46,170 nt of DNA from an uncultured Mycoplasmatota bacterium (GTDB lineage Bacteria; Bacillota_I; Bacilli_A; RF39; UBA660), in contig CAMZCT010000013.1 of NCBI GenBank assembly GCA_947305065.1, positions 1 to 46,170 on the forward strand. Direction: 5' to 3'. The notes below the pieces were generated by a model. That model worked only from the letters and a program-made list of their open reading frames with translations. It did no database searches and had not been told where the DNA came from. Below, in pieces: positions 33,597 through 43,600 of the stretch (its first letter is position 1; every line of letters begins with the position of its first letter). A program made the position numbers and the translations under genes.

Positions 33597-33610
33597 GATA
33601 AAGCACCTCC

Positions 33611-33746
33611 ACACAATCAAAAAGGGCGAATACATAGTATCCACCCATAAAGTCTTAAAATAATTATATTAATTTTTAAGCTTTATACCTATCGTATCTT
33701 TCTACAATCAGGTGGATGTGGATACATCGCTTTCTTTTCAATAACA
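33611..33746 (-). promoter_or_regulatory. L20-type leader RNA of infC-rpmI-rplT
   Basis: In the minus-strand leader, GCGA-GTATCCAC (revcomp at 33718-33730) can pair with GTGGATAC...TTCGC (33637-33644 and on), enclosing a hairpin AAAG-TTAAAA/TTTTAA-CTTT. The outer stem is followed by CCTTTTTG (33619-33626), a terminator-like end. This layout, in front of infC-rpmI-rplT, matches the L20 leader of Firmicutes in which L20 binding causes early termination. Assignment is by position and pairing, not by a covariance search. Confidence 0.65.
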
Positions 33747-33752
33747 AGATAG

Positions 33753-33781
33753 ATTATATACTATTAATACGCACTTGTCAA
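33753..33781 (-). promoter_or_regulatory. Promoter of infC-rpmI-rplT
   Basis: Minus strand TTGACA (33776-33781), 17-base spacer, TATAAT (33753-33758): both hexamers are perfect consensus, the strongest promoter seen in the window. Confidence 0.9.
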
Positions 33782-33787
33782 TTGTTT

Positions 33788-34786
33788 TTAGTATTTATTC
33801 TGTCTTTTATATACCATCTCAGATGTTGGTATTAAATTGTGCTCGTGAATTAAATTGATTATTATAATATTTTCTATTTCTTTATTAGAATTTAAGAATA
33901 TTTTTAAATGTAAAGCTCCGTTATATTTTCTATCATTTATTAAGGATGGAGATAAAATGAAGTTATTATAAATTCCACTCATATGAGCTCCACCTATTAA
34001 TGTTGTATAGGAATTCTTTAAACGAATATTATATTGATTATAATATCCTTCTAGGTACTTTTGATAGTCTTGTGGGTTAAATACTTTAGTGCTAATAGGA
34101 TCTGTAACTTTATGTTGTAGATGGTGTAATAATAAACTTGTTTTGTAATTAACTTTTCCATTGATTGTCAATTTTGCACTATCATATCCTAAATTAATAA
34201 AGTCTTCTCTGTTATCTACTAATTCTTTTATGGCATCATAACCATATTTAATGCTGTCTTTATCATGATTTCCACCTAATATAGCGTGATATATACCTTC
34301 CGCTGTAGGAATCATATTTATACATTTATCGACTAAGCGACAACCATTACTATATCTGGTATAAGCATCACTATTATCATTTCTAAAGCCGAAGAAGTCA
34401 CCTAAATTTAATATTAATGATATACCATTATTACTTGCATAATTATTTATTTTATTAAATACTCTTTCTATATTCATAGCACTGGTTAAATGTAAATCTG
34501 ATATTAGTAGTATATCAATACATTCGCTATCTGCTTCTAAATCTAAAGTCTGGTTTTTGTAGTAATTTGGTGGTATTAATTGGTACTTCTTACTACCGTT
34601 AAAACCGGTAGTTAAAATATTGATTCTTGAACGAACTCTTTTTAAAATATTTGAATATTCTTTATCTCCTAGATACAGGTCTTTAGTAGTCAATTCTTCT
34701 TTTATAGTTTCTTCACTAACAGGTCCATTCATAAGCAGACCTATTATTAATTCAACAGCTTCTTTTTCGATTTCTGTTAACCCCAT
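33788..34786 (-). CDS. Metallophosphoesterase with N-terminal helical/HTH-like domain
   Basis: A 332-residue protein. The N-terminal ~90 residues are helical and look winged-helix-like (EAVELIIGLLMNGPVSEETI, EYSNILKRVRSRI). The rest is a calcineurin-type phosphoesterase with ISDLHL, NLGDFFG, LGGNHDKDS and GGAHMSG, which supply the two-metal ligands. Substrate unknown; could be a nuclease or nucleotide phosphatase. The start is at ATG 34784-34786, after GAGGTGAATAAA; the GTG three codons earlier overlaps that site. A monocistronic gene upstream of infC. No terminator is evident between it and the infC promoter. Confidence 0.72.
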   Translation of the reverse strand: MGLTEIEKEAVELIIGLLMNGPVSEETIKEELTTKDLYLGDKEYSNILKRVRSRINILTTGFNGSKKYQLIPPNYYKNQTLDLEADSECIDILLISDLHLTSAMNIERVFNKINNYASNNGISLILNLGDFFGFRNDNSDAYTRYSNGCRLVDKCINMIPTAEGIYHAILGGNHDKDSIKYGYDAIKELVDNREDFINLGYDSAKLTINGKVNYKTSLLLHHLQHKVTDPISTKVFNPQDYQKYLEGYYNQYNIRLKNSYTTLIGGAHMSGIYNNFILSPSLINDRKYNGALHLKIFLNSNKEIENIIIINLIHEHNLIPTSEMVYKRQNKY

Positions 34787-34846
34787 TTTATTCACCTCAA
34801 ACTTATTTAGATATTATATTTTAATACTTATTCTTAGTCAAATTTA

Positions 34847-34866
34847 AAAGACACTTTCGTGTCTTT
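34847..34866 (-). terminator. Terminator of helD
   Basis: AAAGACAC-GAAA-GTGTCTTT on the minus strand: 8-bp stem with a GAAA tetraloop and T run, directly abutting the stop codon. Confidence 0.8.
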
Positions 34867-36880
34867 ATGAATACACTATTAGTTCGTGTTGAGCTCTGGT
34901 ACAAGCAACATATAATAGATTTTTTTCTGTCTTTAGATATTTAGAGTCAGAATCACTATAAGCTATAACACTATCAAACTCTAATCCTTTAGCTAGATAT
35001 GCTGGTAGTATTACTAGTTCTTTATTAAACTCTTCCGTAGTACTCTTTAATAAAGATATTGGTAATATGTTTTTTAATCTATCATATAGTTTTTCTGCTG
35101 TTTTATAATCTCTAGTTATTAGGGCAACAGATTTATATTTTCTTCTTAAATAGTTAATATCATTTGGCAAGATATTTGTATCTGTACGATGAATAAGTGG
35201 TACAGAGTTTGTTTTTCTTATTGCACAAATATGATCTAGGCCTAATATTTTATTTGTAAACTCTATGATTTCTGGACTTGATCTATACGTTTTCGTTAAA
35301 CTAATACATTTACTCTTAGGGAAAATATTACTAAGTATATCTAGAGATTTATATTTATAATAAGGATTTATAGTTTGATTAATATCTCCTAAGATAGTAA
35401 AGTTACTATTCTTAAATATCTTGCTTATTATTAAGTATTGAATATAACTATAATCTTGAGATTCATCTATAACTACTTGGCGAATATTTCTTTCGTATGG
35501 GAAACCTTCTAATAAGCCTTTAAAATAAACTAATAGGACAGCGTCTACATAAGGTATTTCTCTTGTTCTTTCAAAAGATTTTATTTCTTCATCATTCATT
35601 CTTATTTTACAGAATTCACTAGAGAAAAACTCTAAGTATATTTCCTTAAAATCTTTTCTAAAGTTACTATTTTCAAAAATCAATTTTTGATAAGTAGGTT
35701 TCTTTTTACTACTGCCTTTATAATTCTGTTCACTTAATTTTAAAGCAATTTTTTCTACTCTTTCAAAGAAAGGAAGATTTCTATAATAATCATGTAGTAA
35801 TTCATTCAATTCATTTTTATAAACGTCATATACTTTGTTCTCAGTAAAATCTCTTAGTACACGAGCTTTTCTAATATAATCTTCTACAAATAGATTAATA
35901 TCATTAATTATTTCATCACTTTGTTTATATTGAATTAAAGGTATATTATTTTGTTTTTCAGAATAGTATTTCCCTATAAAATCCATAAACGGTTCAACAG
36001 AAGAAAATTCAGTTATTTGCTTATTTAAGTAATCATTAAAAGTAGTTTGTAAAGTATTATTTTCTCCTAGTTCTGGTAATACATTAGAAATATATTCTGT
36101 AAAAATTTGATTAGGTGAAAAAATCAATATATCATTATTGGTTAGATTTTCTATTTTATATAGTAGAAAAGCAATACGGTGAAGAGCAACTGATGTTTTA
36201 CCTGATCCAGCTATACCAGAAACAATAAGGGTTTTATCTCTTACATTACGTATAACACTATTCTGTTCTTGTTGAATAGTATTAACAATGTTTTTCATTT
36301 TATCGTTACTGTCCTGAGCTAGTACTTCTTGTAGTAATTCATCATCTATATTAACCGAGTTATCAAAAGCACTCAGTATTTTACGGTTTTCTATTTTGTA
36401 TTGTCTTTTTCTAATAAGATTACCTTTTACAATACCTGCCGGAGCAGCATAAGCACAAGGACCTATTTCAAAATCATAAAATATGCTACAAATTGGACTT
36501 CGCCAGTCATAGATAATATTTCCATAATCATCATCTTTTAAATATGTTAAACCAAGATAAATACTATATCTTTCTTTATCTTCATCTTCAAAAATTACTG
36601 AAGCAAAGTATGGTTTATCTTTTATACGAAATAGTTTTAAGAAATAATCTTGTTTTAATAGAAGTTTATTAGCTTCTAATTCCGTATCAGCAGTAGCTTG
36701 TCTTAATTCTTGAGCATCAAAACTACGCATGTTTTCCCATGTGTACTTTTTAAACTCTAATAGTTTTTCTTCGTCTTTAAAAATGATGTTTCCTGCTTCT
36801 GTAAGTTTATCATCTAAAAGTTTTAAAACTTCAATTAGTCTTTGTCTTTCAAGTGCTAATTCTCTTCCACTTATAGCCAT
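34865..36880 (-). CDS. helD: HelD-like UvrD-family helicase / RNA polymerase recycling factor
   Basis: A 671-residue protein. An N-terminal coiled region (about 1-90) precedes a beta domain with IIYDWRSPICSIFYDFEIGP, typical of HelD proteins, then Walker A GIAGSGKTSVALHR (about 217-230). Later are VIDESQDYSYIQ (about 463), TYRSS and ACTRAQHELIV, motifs of superfamily 1 helicases. HelD binds RNA polymerase and frees stalled complexes with ATP use. Its length is about 100 residues shorter than Bacillus HelD. It has its own promoter (36941-36969) and is separate from T7SS locus B. Confidence 0.88.
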   Translation of the reverse strand: MAISGRELALERQRLIEVLKLLDDKLTEAGNIIFKDEEKLLEFKKYTWENMRSFDAQELRQATADTELEANKLLLKQDYFLKLFRIKDKPYFASVIFEDEDKERYSIYLGLTYLKDDDYGNIIYDWRSPICSIFYDFEIGPCAYAAPAGIVKGNLIRKRQYKIENRKILSAFDNSVNIDDELLQEVLAQDSNDKMKNIVNTIQQEQNSVIRNVRDKTLIVSGIAGSGKTSVALHRIAFLLYKIENLTNNDILIFSPNQIFTEYISNVLPELGENNTLQTTFNDYLNKQITEFSSVEPFMDFIGKYYSEKQNNIPLIQYKQSDEIINDINLFVEDYIRKARVLRDFTENKVYDVYKNELNELLHDYYRNLPFFERVEKIALKLSEQNYKGSSKKKPTYQKLIFENSNFRKDFKEIYLEFFSSEFCKIRMNDEEIKSFERTREIPYVDAVLLVYFKGLLEGFPYERNIRQVVIDESQDYSYIQYLIISKIFKNSNFTILGDINQTINPYYKYKSLDILSNIFPKSKCISLTKTYRSSPEIIEFTNKILGLDHICAIRKTNSVPLIHRTDTNILPNDINYLRRKYKSVALITRDYKTAEKLYDRLKNILPISLLKSTTEEFNKELVILPAYLAKGLEFDSVIAYSDSDSKYLKTEKNLLYVACTRAQHELIVYS

Positions 36881-36905
36881 TTTGTCATCCCCTGACTAGA
36901 ATTAT

Positions 36906-36963
36906 AAAAAGCCATCTATTAGGGCTTTATATTCCTATTAATTATATATAAAGACGGCTTTTT
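36906..36963 (-). terminator. Second hairpin after locus B, overlapping the helD promoter
   Basis: Stem AAAAAGCCGTC/GATGGCTTTTT on the minus strand (one G-T pair) flanked by T. It would act on read-through from locus B; its left arm lies in the spacer of the helD promoter, so it is not part of a helD transcript. Confidence 0.4.
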
Positions 36964-36969
36964 TTTCAA
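36941..36969 (-). promoter_or_regulatory. Promoter of helD
   Basis: Minus strand TTGAAA (36964-36969), 17-base spacer, TATAAT (36941-36946). Confidence 0.75.
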
Positions 36970-36997
36970 GAGGGTTGTAAGATTAAGGCCAAGAAAA

Positions 36998-37023
36998 AAG
37001 TTAGAAACTATTGTTTCTAACTT
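36998..37023 (-). terminator. Terminator of T7SS locus B
   Basis: AAGTTAGAAAC/GTTTCTAACTT stem with TTTTTTC on the minus strand; it overlaps the TAA of the DUF4176 gene. Confidence 0.85.
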
Positions 37024-37390
37024 AACTATTAACACCAAATGGATTAAAACCAGTATCATCTGATGTATCAGAATCTGAAGAATCGTTGTTAACAGGACTT
37101 TCAAACTTAGGTTTGTTTTCAATAGTGCTTACTATTGAATTAAGTTTTTCCTTGAATGCTTTTTCTTCTTCGTCTTCATATCCTAAAAAGAATATTTTGT
37201 CTATTTGATCATGATCAAACAAACATACTTGATTAGAACTTAGATATCCTTCCGGATATACACATCCAGAGTAATCATAGATTTTCTCTTGATTTTCTTG
37301 AGCTACAGAACAGAAACCTGTTATCATAGCTCTTTTTTTACCTCCTTTAAGAAGTACTACTGTACCTATTGGTAAATATTTTTCTCTCAC
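37022..37390 (-). CDS. DUF4176-like T7SS-associated protein
   Basis: A 122-residue protein. YLPIGTVVLLKGGKKRAMITGF, then YDYSGCVYPEGYLS, DHDQIDKIFFLGYEDEEEKAF, is the DUF4176 pattern. Such proteins sit in type VII secretion loci of Firmicutes, near LXG/WXG substrates; the molecular role is not well defined, but a targeting or adaptor part is often proposed. The last 35 residues are a Ser/Asp-rich tail. It follows the 989-aa gene by 25 bases and is the last gene of locus B. The start ATG follows AGGAGGAATAAGT. Confidence 0.75.
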   Translation of the reverse strand: MREKYLPIGTVVLLKGGKKRAMITGFCSVAQENQEKIYDYSGCVYPEGYLSSNQVCLFDHDQIDKIFFLGYEDEEEKAFKEKLNSIVSTIENKPKFESPVNNDSSDSDTSDDTGFNPFGVNS

Positions 37391-37415
37391 ACTTATTCCT
37401 CCTAACCTTTATATT

Positions 37416-40385
37416 CTATATTCTAATATCATCATTTGATATTGTTCCACTTGTAGATTGACCTATGTCAACAATTGGAATTCCATAATCAGCTGCACCC
37501 GTTTCAGCTTCATCATCATTTACAATTCGTTCTTGAGGTACATTAGCTGGTGCTGCTTCAGAACTAGCAGCTGGTATTTCTGGTTGAACTATTCCATTAG
37601 TATCTATTTCTATATTTCCTCCAGTACCAATTGTTGCGCCTGCTTCAGTTATTTCTATTCCTCCAATAGCAGGGTTTCCACTATTTGTTTGAGCTTCTGC
37701 TGGGTCAATAATATCTACTTGTCCAGCATCTTCTGGTGGAATGTTATCTGTTTTTAATTTTTCATAGAATGCTTCTTTAGCAGCATCTAAATCTGTCTTA
37801 GCTTGTGTATAACCAGTCTTAGCTTCATCTAATTTAGACATTGCTTCTTTAGCAGCTTTAACAGCTTCATTATACTCTTTAACTGCATCATTGTACTGTT
37901 GAGCTTGTTCTTTTGTCCATGTTGCTTCTTCTGTTGTAGTTGATGTTTCATCACCGTATTTTTTTTGTAATTCTGCAAGTTTTGCTTCGTATTCTTTCTT
38001 CTGTTCAGCTGTCCATTTACTATAATCACCGTTCTTAGCAATTATTTCATTCTTCGTCTTTTGAACTTTCTCTGATATTGCTTTTCTATCTTCACTAGTT
38101 AGATTAGCTTTTCCTACTTCTACTGCCATTTGTTTATAAGTATTTGTTCTAGCAGTATCGTAATCTTTCTTAGCTTTGTCAGACCATTTACTATGATCTT
38201 CACCATAAGCTTTTTCATATTTAGCTTCTAGTGAACCTAGATTCTTCTCATATTTAGCTTTTTGATCAGAAGTCCATGTTGACATATCTGTACCACGACT
38301 GTAAGCAACTTCGTTAGTATATTTACTTTCAGCTGCTTGATATGTCTTCATATCAGCATCAGACCAATTATTTATATTTCCACCAATGCTCTTAACTGTT
38401 TCTTCATGTAACTTAGTTACTTCAGCGTTATATGCTTCCATAGTCTTAGAGTCCCATTGATATGGATGAGTTTTAATATCTCCACCAATTGACTTGGTTA
38501 TTTCAGCTAGTTTTTCTTGAGCAGCAGTTACTGATGCCATTGCTGCTGTTGCAGCTACATTAGCTTCTGTATAAGCTGTTTCTGCTGTTGTTAATGCTGT
38601 ATAAGCATTCTTAATTCCTTCATCACTACTCATATTAGCTAGTAATCTTTCGGATGTACCATCTGTTAATGATACTGCTGTCTGTTCATTATCATAAACA
38701 GTATCAAATTCGGTTAATCCGTCTTTTTCAGCTAAACTCTTAGCGATTTCAGCAAGTTGTTGTCTTTGATCACCACTAATCATTGCTGTTATTGTTAAAT
38801 CTCTATCTTGAATAATAGTTTCAATATCAGCATCGTCATAACCATATTCTCTTAATTTTTCTTTTAATGGTGTTTTATCTTCAGCTTCGAACAATTTGTT
38901 AGCTTCTTCCGTGATTTCCGCTCTACGTTCATTTATTGCTTCTTCTCCTTGGGCTTCATATTGTTGTCTAGCCAAATCATCATAATCCTTTTCAGTGCCC
39001 TCTGGAATAGATGGTAACTCTTCAGTTGGTAATTCTGAAGCATCCTCTGGTGTTTCAAGAGGTTCAGTATTACCTTCTGTAGGAGATACTGTTCCAGGTA
39101 CTGTTGGTGATTCCGCTTCTGTTGGCTCTGGAGTTGCTGGTTTTGTTGGCGTATCACTTGGAGTTACAGTAGGATCTTTTGGATCACTTTCATGCGGATC
39201 AGATGGACTTGGTGCTGGTTGGTTTCTGCCACCGCCGCCGCTTCCGCCGCCGCTTCCGCCGCCGCTTCCGCCGCCACCGCTTCCATAGCTGCCACCGCTT
39301 CCGCCGCCGCCGTAACTTCCTCCACCACCGGAAGAGCCACCGCCACCTCCAGAAGAATATGAATTTCCAGTTGGTGTTGTCTCAGTTGGTGTTGTCTCAG
39401 TTGGTGTTGTTGGTTCAGATGAATCCGGTTCAATAGGTATATCTTTTGGATTTGGATATTTATTTAAGAAAGACGCTAAACCGTATGCTCCCATGGCTCC
39501 AGCTGCTACACTAAATCCTGTAGATGTTAAGCCATTGATACCATCTCTAAGCATACCTTCAATTTTATCTTTCCAATTATCTTCTGTCTCATCATCCGCT
39601 ATTAAACTATGAGCTGTTCCCATTGTAATGCCAACGGTATCAGCAAATTCATTTTGATCTTGTTCTGTTGCTAATCCAAATAATCTGGATTTAACAGCAA
39701 AGTTTGTTAAAGCATTTACTTGCTCAAGCATTTTATTTCTTATTGCATCGCCTTTAGCTCCTGCATATTCTTCTGGAGTAATTCCCATAGCTTCTGCAAA
39801 TATTGCTCCCTCAACTACAGTACTCATACTCATTCCAGTATATGTATAGAAGGCATTAAGTAATTCAGAAACAGTAAATCTTTCTGCTACTCCATCACCA
39901 TCAACATCTATCTCATAGTAAATAATAGGAACTCCTTCACCATTTGCTGTTTCTTCATCAGTAGAAACCGTGATACCAAGAGATTCAAATGCTTCTTGCA
40001 TATTAACGTTGTCATTAAATCCTGTTACAGCCGTTAATACAGCTTCCATAGCTGTGGATACACTTCCTAGTTTATTTACAATAGCTGAGACAGCGTTTAC
40101 TGCTGCAGCGTGATGTTGGGAAATTGAACTTTTATAAGCTGCAGCGTTCCCTTCTGCACTTTCTCCTTCGCTTTGCCAAGCCTCATGACCTGGATCGGTT
40201 GGTTCTTTACGAGAATCTTCTGCATGAGTCTTTCTAAATGCTATTATTTTGTCTTCTACTTCTTTTAAAGCTTCATTTTTTAGAGTGTCAAGAAGACCAT
40301 TAATAGATTCTGCTTCAGTTTTTGCAGCCGTTACTTTACTACTAGTTGTGCTAACTAAGTCTTCATCTACTTTTACGCTTGACAT
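37416..40385 (-). CDS. Large T7SS-locus protein with Gly-rich linker and helical ~30-residue repeats
   Basis: A 989-residue protein with no signal peptide. Residues 1-130 are helical (an LXG/WXG-type targeting domain is plausible; no clean motif). At 160-165 is DVDGDG, like a calcium loop. A hydrophobic patch (SVAAGAMGAYGLASF) lies near 295. A Thr/Pro segment (TPTETTPTETTPTG) and a Gly/Ser-rich linker (about 342-392) lead to a Pro/Glu/Thr region, then an Ala-rich coil and about seven repeats of ~30 residues (about 620-830) with a core of W-S/T-x4-K-x2-Y (DYSKWTAEQKKEYEAKLAEL, STWTSDQKAKYEKN). A further coil and an acidic tail end the protein. No toxin domain was recognised. It looks like an exported surface or effector protein; this is inference from context. 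Confidence 0.7.
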   Translation of the reverse strand: MSSVKVDEDLVSTTSSKVTAAKTEAESINGLLDTLKNEALKEVEDKIIAFRKTHAEDSRKEPTDPGHEAWQSEGESAEGNAAAYKSSISQHHAAAVNAVSAIVNKLGSVSTAMEAVLTAVTGFNDNVNMQEAFESLGITVSTDEETANGEGVPIIYYEIDVDGDGVAERFTVSELLNAFYTYTGMSMSTVVEGAIFAEAMGITPEEYAGAKGDAIRNKMLEQVNALTNFAVKSRLFGLATEQDQNEFADTVGITMGTAHSLIADDETEDNWKDKIEGMLRDGINGLTSTGFSVAAGAMGAYGLASFLNKYPNPKDIPIEPDSSEPTTPTETTPTETTPTGNSYSSGGGGGSSGGGGSYGGGGSGGSYGSGGGGSGGGSGGGSGGGGRNQPAPSPSDPHESDPKDPTVTPSDTPTKPATPEPTEAESPTVPGTVSPTEGNTEPLETPEDASELPTEELPSIPEGTEKDYDDLARQQYEAQGEEAINERRAEITEEANKLFEAEDKTPLKEKLREYGYDDADIETIIQDRDLTITAMISGDQRQQLAEIAKSLAEKDGLTEFDTVYDNEQTAVSLTDGTSERLLANMSSDEGIKNAYTALTTAETAYTEANVAATAAMASVTAAQEKLAEITKSIGGDIKTHPYQWDSKTMEAYNAEVTKLHEETVKSIGGNINNWSDADMKTYQAAESKYTNEVAYSRGTDMSTWTSDQKAKYEKNLGSLEAKYEKAYGEDHSKWSDKAKKDYDTARTNTYKQMAVEVGKANLTSEDRKAISEKVQKTKNEIIAKNGDYSKWTAEQKKEYEAKLAELQKKYGDETSTTTEEATWTKEQAQQYNDAVKEYNEAVKAAKEAMSKLDEAKTGYTQAKTDLDAAKEAFYEKLKTDNIPPEDAGQVDIIDPAEAQTNSGNPAIGGIEITEAGATIGTGGNIEIDTNGIVQPEIPAASSEAAPANVPQERIVNDDEAETGAADYGIPIVDIGQSTSGTISNDDIRI
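39226..39357 (-). repeat. GC-rich short tandem repeat encoding the Gly/Ser linker
   Basis: A repeating 12-base unit (CTTCCGCCGCCG on the plus strand, about four times from 39229 to 39290), then related Gly-codon runs. The stretch is much richer in G+C than its surroundings. It encodes GGGS-type linker sequence. Confidence 0.85.
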
Positions 40386-40402
40386 TTATTCACCTCCTAT
40401 AA

Positions 40403-40618
40403 TCATACACTTTGGCTTGCTACTTCTGCGATAGCTTGTGCTTCTGTATTTATTGTCGTAATATTTGTTGTTTTATTTGTTTTAATACTTTCCCCCACAG
40501 TGGTCATGCTTGGACCATTAGAAAGTAATATCATACTATCTGTACACTGCTCTGCTATTGAATCTAGGTTTTTACCTAAACTTTCTGTTTTACTCGTTAC
40601 TATACTTGCATCTGCCAT
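40403..40618 (-). CDS. Small 71-aa T7SS-locus protein
   Basis: A 71-residue Ser/Thr-rich protein with no signal peptide or membrane helix and no WXG motif. It is predicted helical at both ends (TESLGKNLDSIAEQCTDSM; TEAQAIAEVASQS). Sitting 11 bases after the 1396-aa gene and 17 before the 989-aa gene, and with the size of small T7SS partner proteins, it may pair with the N-terminal domain of the 989-aa protein. It may belong to the small type VII effector families seen in staphylococci, but I cannot place it. The start follows AGGTGGTGAT. Confidence 0.65.
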   Translation of the reverse strand: MADASIVTSKTESLGKNLDSIAEQCTDSMILLSNGPSMTTVGESIKTNKTTNITTINTEAQAIAEVASQSV

Positions 40619-40629
40619 ATTATCACCAC

Positions 40630-43600
40630 CTATTTTGATTTATATATACAATTGTTTGCTGCATCATACAAATACATTGTATTAGTACTACTATCAACGT
40701 AAGCGTAACAATGATATTCTTCATTATATCGGTACTCCGTTCCTGCTTTAGGTTCACCTAGTACTATCTTATAGCTAGTAGGATCTTCTAATAAGCTTGC
40801 CATATAGCCTTCTTCTTTTAGTTTAGCTTTATCTTGATATTCTCCAGTTTTAGCTCCGTCGATTTTGTAGATGCCTCCTGCTGAATCTAGGTAGATTGGA
40901 TTATCGGTATCAAATACGCCAAGATTAGTAGCATCAAGTGGTTTAGCACTGTTTGCGTACGCTTCTCCAACAGTCCATTTGTCTATATTTGTTTCACTGT
41001 ATCCATCATTACCTTCTCCGTTGTAATTTTCTCTCATTATTCTTAGTTGATCGTATGTGAAGTCTCCTTTATTTGCTCCATACATATAAGATCCAGAGTC
41101 TTTTAATATATCGATGTAATAGTACTCTGTTGGATCATTCAAATTAACTAATTTATCTCCTTGAACTTGGTAAGCTGCTCCTTCATCAAGGTAAACCGGG
41201 ATTTCATAGCCACTATCTCCAGTTATAGGATCATATTGAAAATATGATCCTTTTTCAAATATGATTATGTTTCCTTCTTCGGCATTTTCCAAGAAATCTG
41301 TATATACTGATTCTTGATCTTTGCCAGCATATTGAGGCATTTGTCTCGTTTTAGCCATTGCATCTATAGTAGCAGGAGTAAAGTTATAAGAGTCCTCGCT
41401 TTTATTGTAGGTTGGGTGATTAGTGGTTACTACGCCATTTTCATCGTAACTAAAATAAACATCGTCGACTTTGACTTGCCTTGAAATAATCTTCCTTTCC
41501 GAATCAAACACTTCATATTCATTCGTTTGAGGATGATCAGTTCTTCCTCCGGTATATTTACCAGCAGAATAATTGCTTGTAACTATTCGTGTTATTTGAT
41601 TTTCATCTCTGTTACTGTTCGCATATGTAGTGTTTACTTCAGTAGTCATACGTCCCGTTTCACTAAAGCTAACTTCATGTACGGTAGTGCCGGCAATTTT
41701 TTGATATGTTTCTATCTTTCCATCATCACTGTATGTATTATGTATTTCTATACTACCTGATGTTAACGTTTCCTCTTTTATTGTTACACCATCATCTTGA
41801 TAAGTTATTGTAATTTCTCCGTTATAACGAACCTTTTGAGCATGATTCTGTCCTATTGCTTCACCAGCATTATTTGTTAGATCACTAGCATAATCATAGT
41901 TTAATGTTAAATTATTTCCATTTATAGTTTTATCCTTTGGAGTTTCTCCATCAGTTTGATAATTGATGGTTGTCGTAGTTGTCGCAGTTCCATTGGTTTC
42001 TGTGGTTATTGTGCTTGTTCTTATCTCTTTAGTATCGTAATTTGTTTGTACAGTAGCATTTGTGTCATGAACGGTTTCTAATGTTTGTAGTAATGTTCCA
42101 TCGCTACGATAAGTAAAATCCTTAGTTAGAACGGGGTCCCCATTTGTTGTTTCAGTAGTGCAGCTGGCTGGTTTGCCGTTATCATTGTAAGTATACGTAA
42201 CAAATTGTCCCTCTTCTATTGTAGCTTCTGTATTATCGTGTAAGCCCTCTCTGATAGCTTTTTCTTGTTCCTCGGTTACAACACAGTTATCTACCGTTCT
42301 TGATTTAATAACGTCATGATCAGTTTCATCATACTCATACTCGTATGTATGTTTAGTCTCTAACTCTTCGGTATCTGGGTTTATTACTTTTTCATACTGT
42401 CTTAAGCTTAATTGTTCTCCATCAGAATTCTTTTTAACTTCTTGGACATAATTATGTTCTCCATCCTCATCTTTTACCACACTATATTCAGTATAATTAC
42501 CTTCTTCGTCAGGAGATGAAACACCATCAATCAGTTTTTCAAGTTCGTCCTCATCTACAGGGACCTCATCATATTCTCCAGAAATAAAGTCACCATTGCC
42601 ACTTTCAACTTTGATATATTCGTGAGCTTCACTATCTTCGCTTTCTGGAATTTTCGTTGTAGTAGTTACTGTATCTTTATCATAATCATGTTCTTCTGTT
42701 TCGGTAATTCCTGTTTCGATATCTAAGGTTATTTTTTCTAACACTTTAGTTTCGTCTTCTTTGTCTACTGTTGTTGTTATATATTTTCCGTTACTTACCT
42801 CATATTCAATTGGATTCTGGTCATCGTCATATGCTGGTTCACTACTAGTCAATTGACCATATTGTTCTTCTGAAACTTGGACCATTTCATCTGTTTCAGA
42901 ATCTATGTAATAATACTCTGGTTCTCCACCGTTTGTTGTTTCAGTATATCCGACTTCGTTGTTTTGTTCATCATATACATATTCTGTAGTTCCGGTTTCA
43001 ATTACATTTCCATCAGCGTCTTTAATTTCTATATCTTTGCTTGTTTTTAATCCAGTTGTCTCGTCATAATTATAGGTTTCAATTGTCGTTTGATTAGTTG
43101 TTTTATCAATAGTTTCCACTCTTTTTACTTTAGTTTCATCATCTTTATCAGTAGTTGTAATTGTTATGTTTCCATTACTAGGATCGTATTCATAAGAGGA
43201 AACAGTTCCATCACCATTATCTATTGGTTCAGGATTCAATAATCCTTCTAATTGTTCCTCAGTATAGTTATTTGTAACACCATTTTCATCTGTAAAGGTT
43301 ATTTCTTTGATGGTGCCATCTGGATTGTATGTAATATCCAAATTACCTTTAGGAAGCTTTCCATCAGCTCCATCTAATTCTTGATGAGTTGAAACGTTTC
43401 CTTCTTCATCTATACTATATTGAACATCTCCGTCTTGATAATTAATAAGACCTTTAGCATAATTATTTCCCATTAAAGCTTTCATAGCTTCAGTCAATTC
43501 TTGTGCTGTTTCTTCATCTACCTCTTTACCGATATCAGCATATTTAAATACAAATCCATTCTCGTCATATTCTACTATATACTCGTTTTCACCAATTTTA

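Noticed and set aside
36906..36963. Riboswitch-like hairpin in the helD leader
   Set aside because: One arm lies in the promoter spacer between -35 and -10, so it cannot be in the helD transcript.
39179..39436. Plus-strand ORF rich in His/Arg opposite the Gly linker
   Set aside because: It is the antisense of a GC-rich repeat in a well-supported gene and has no ribosome site.
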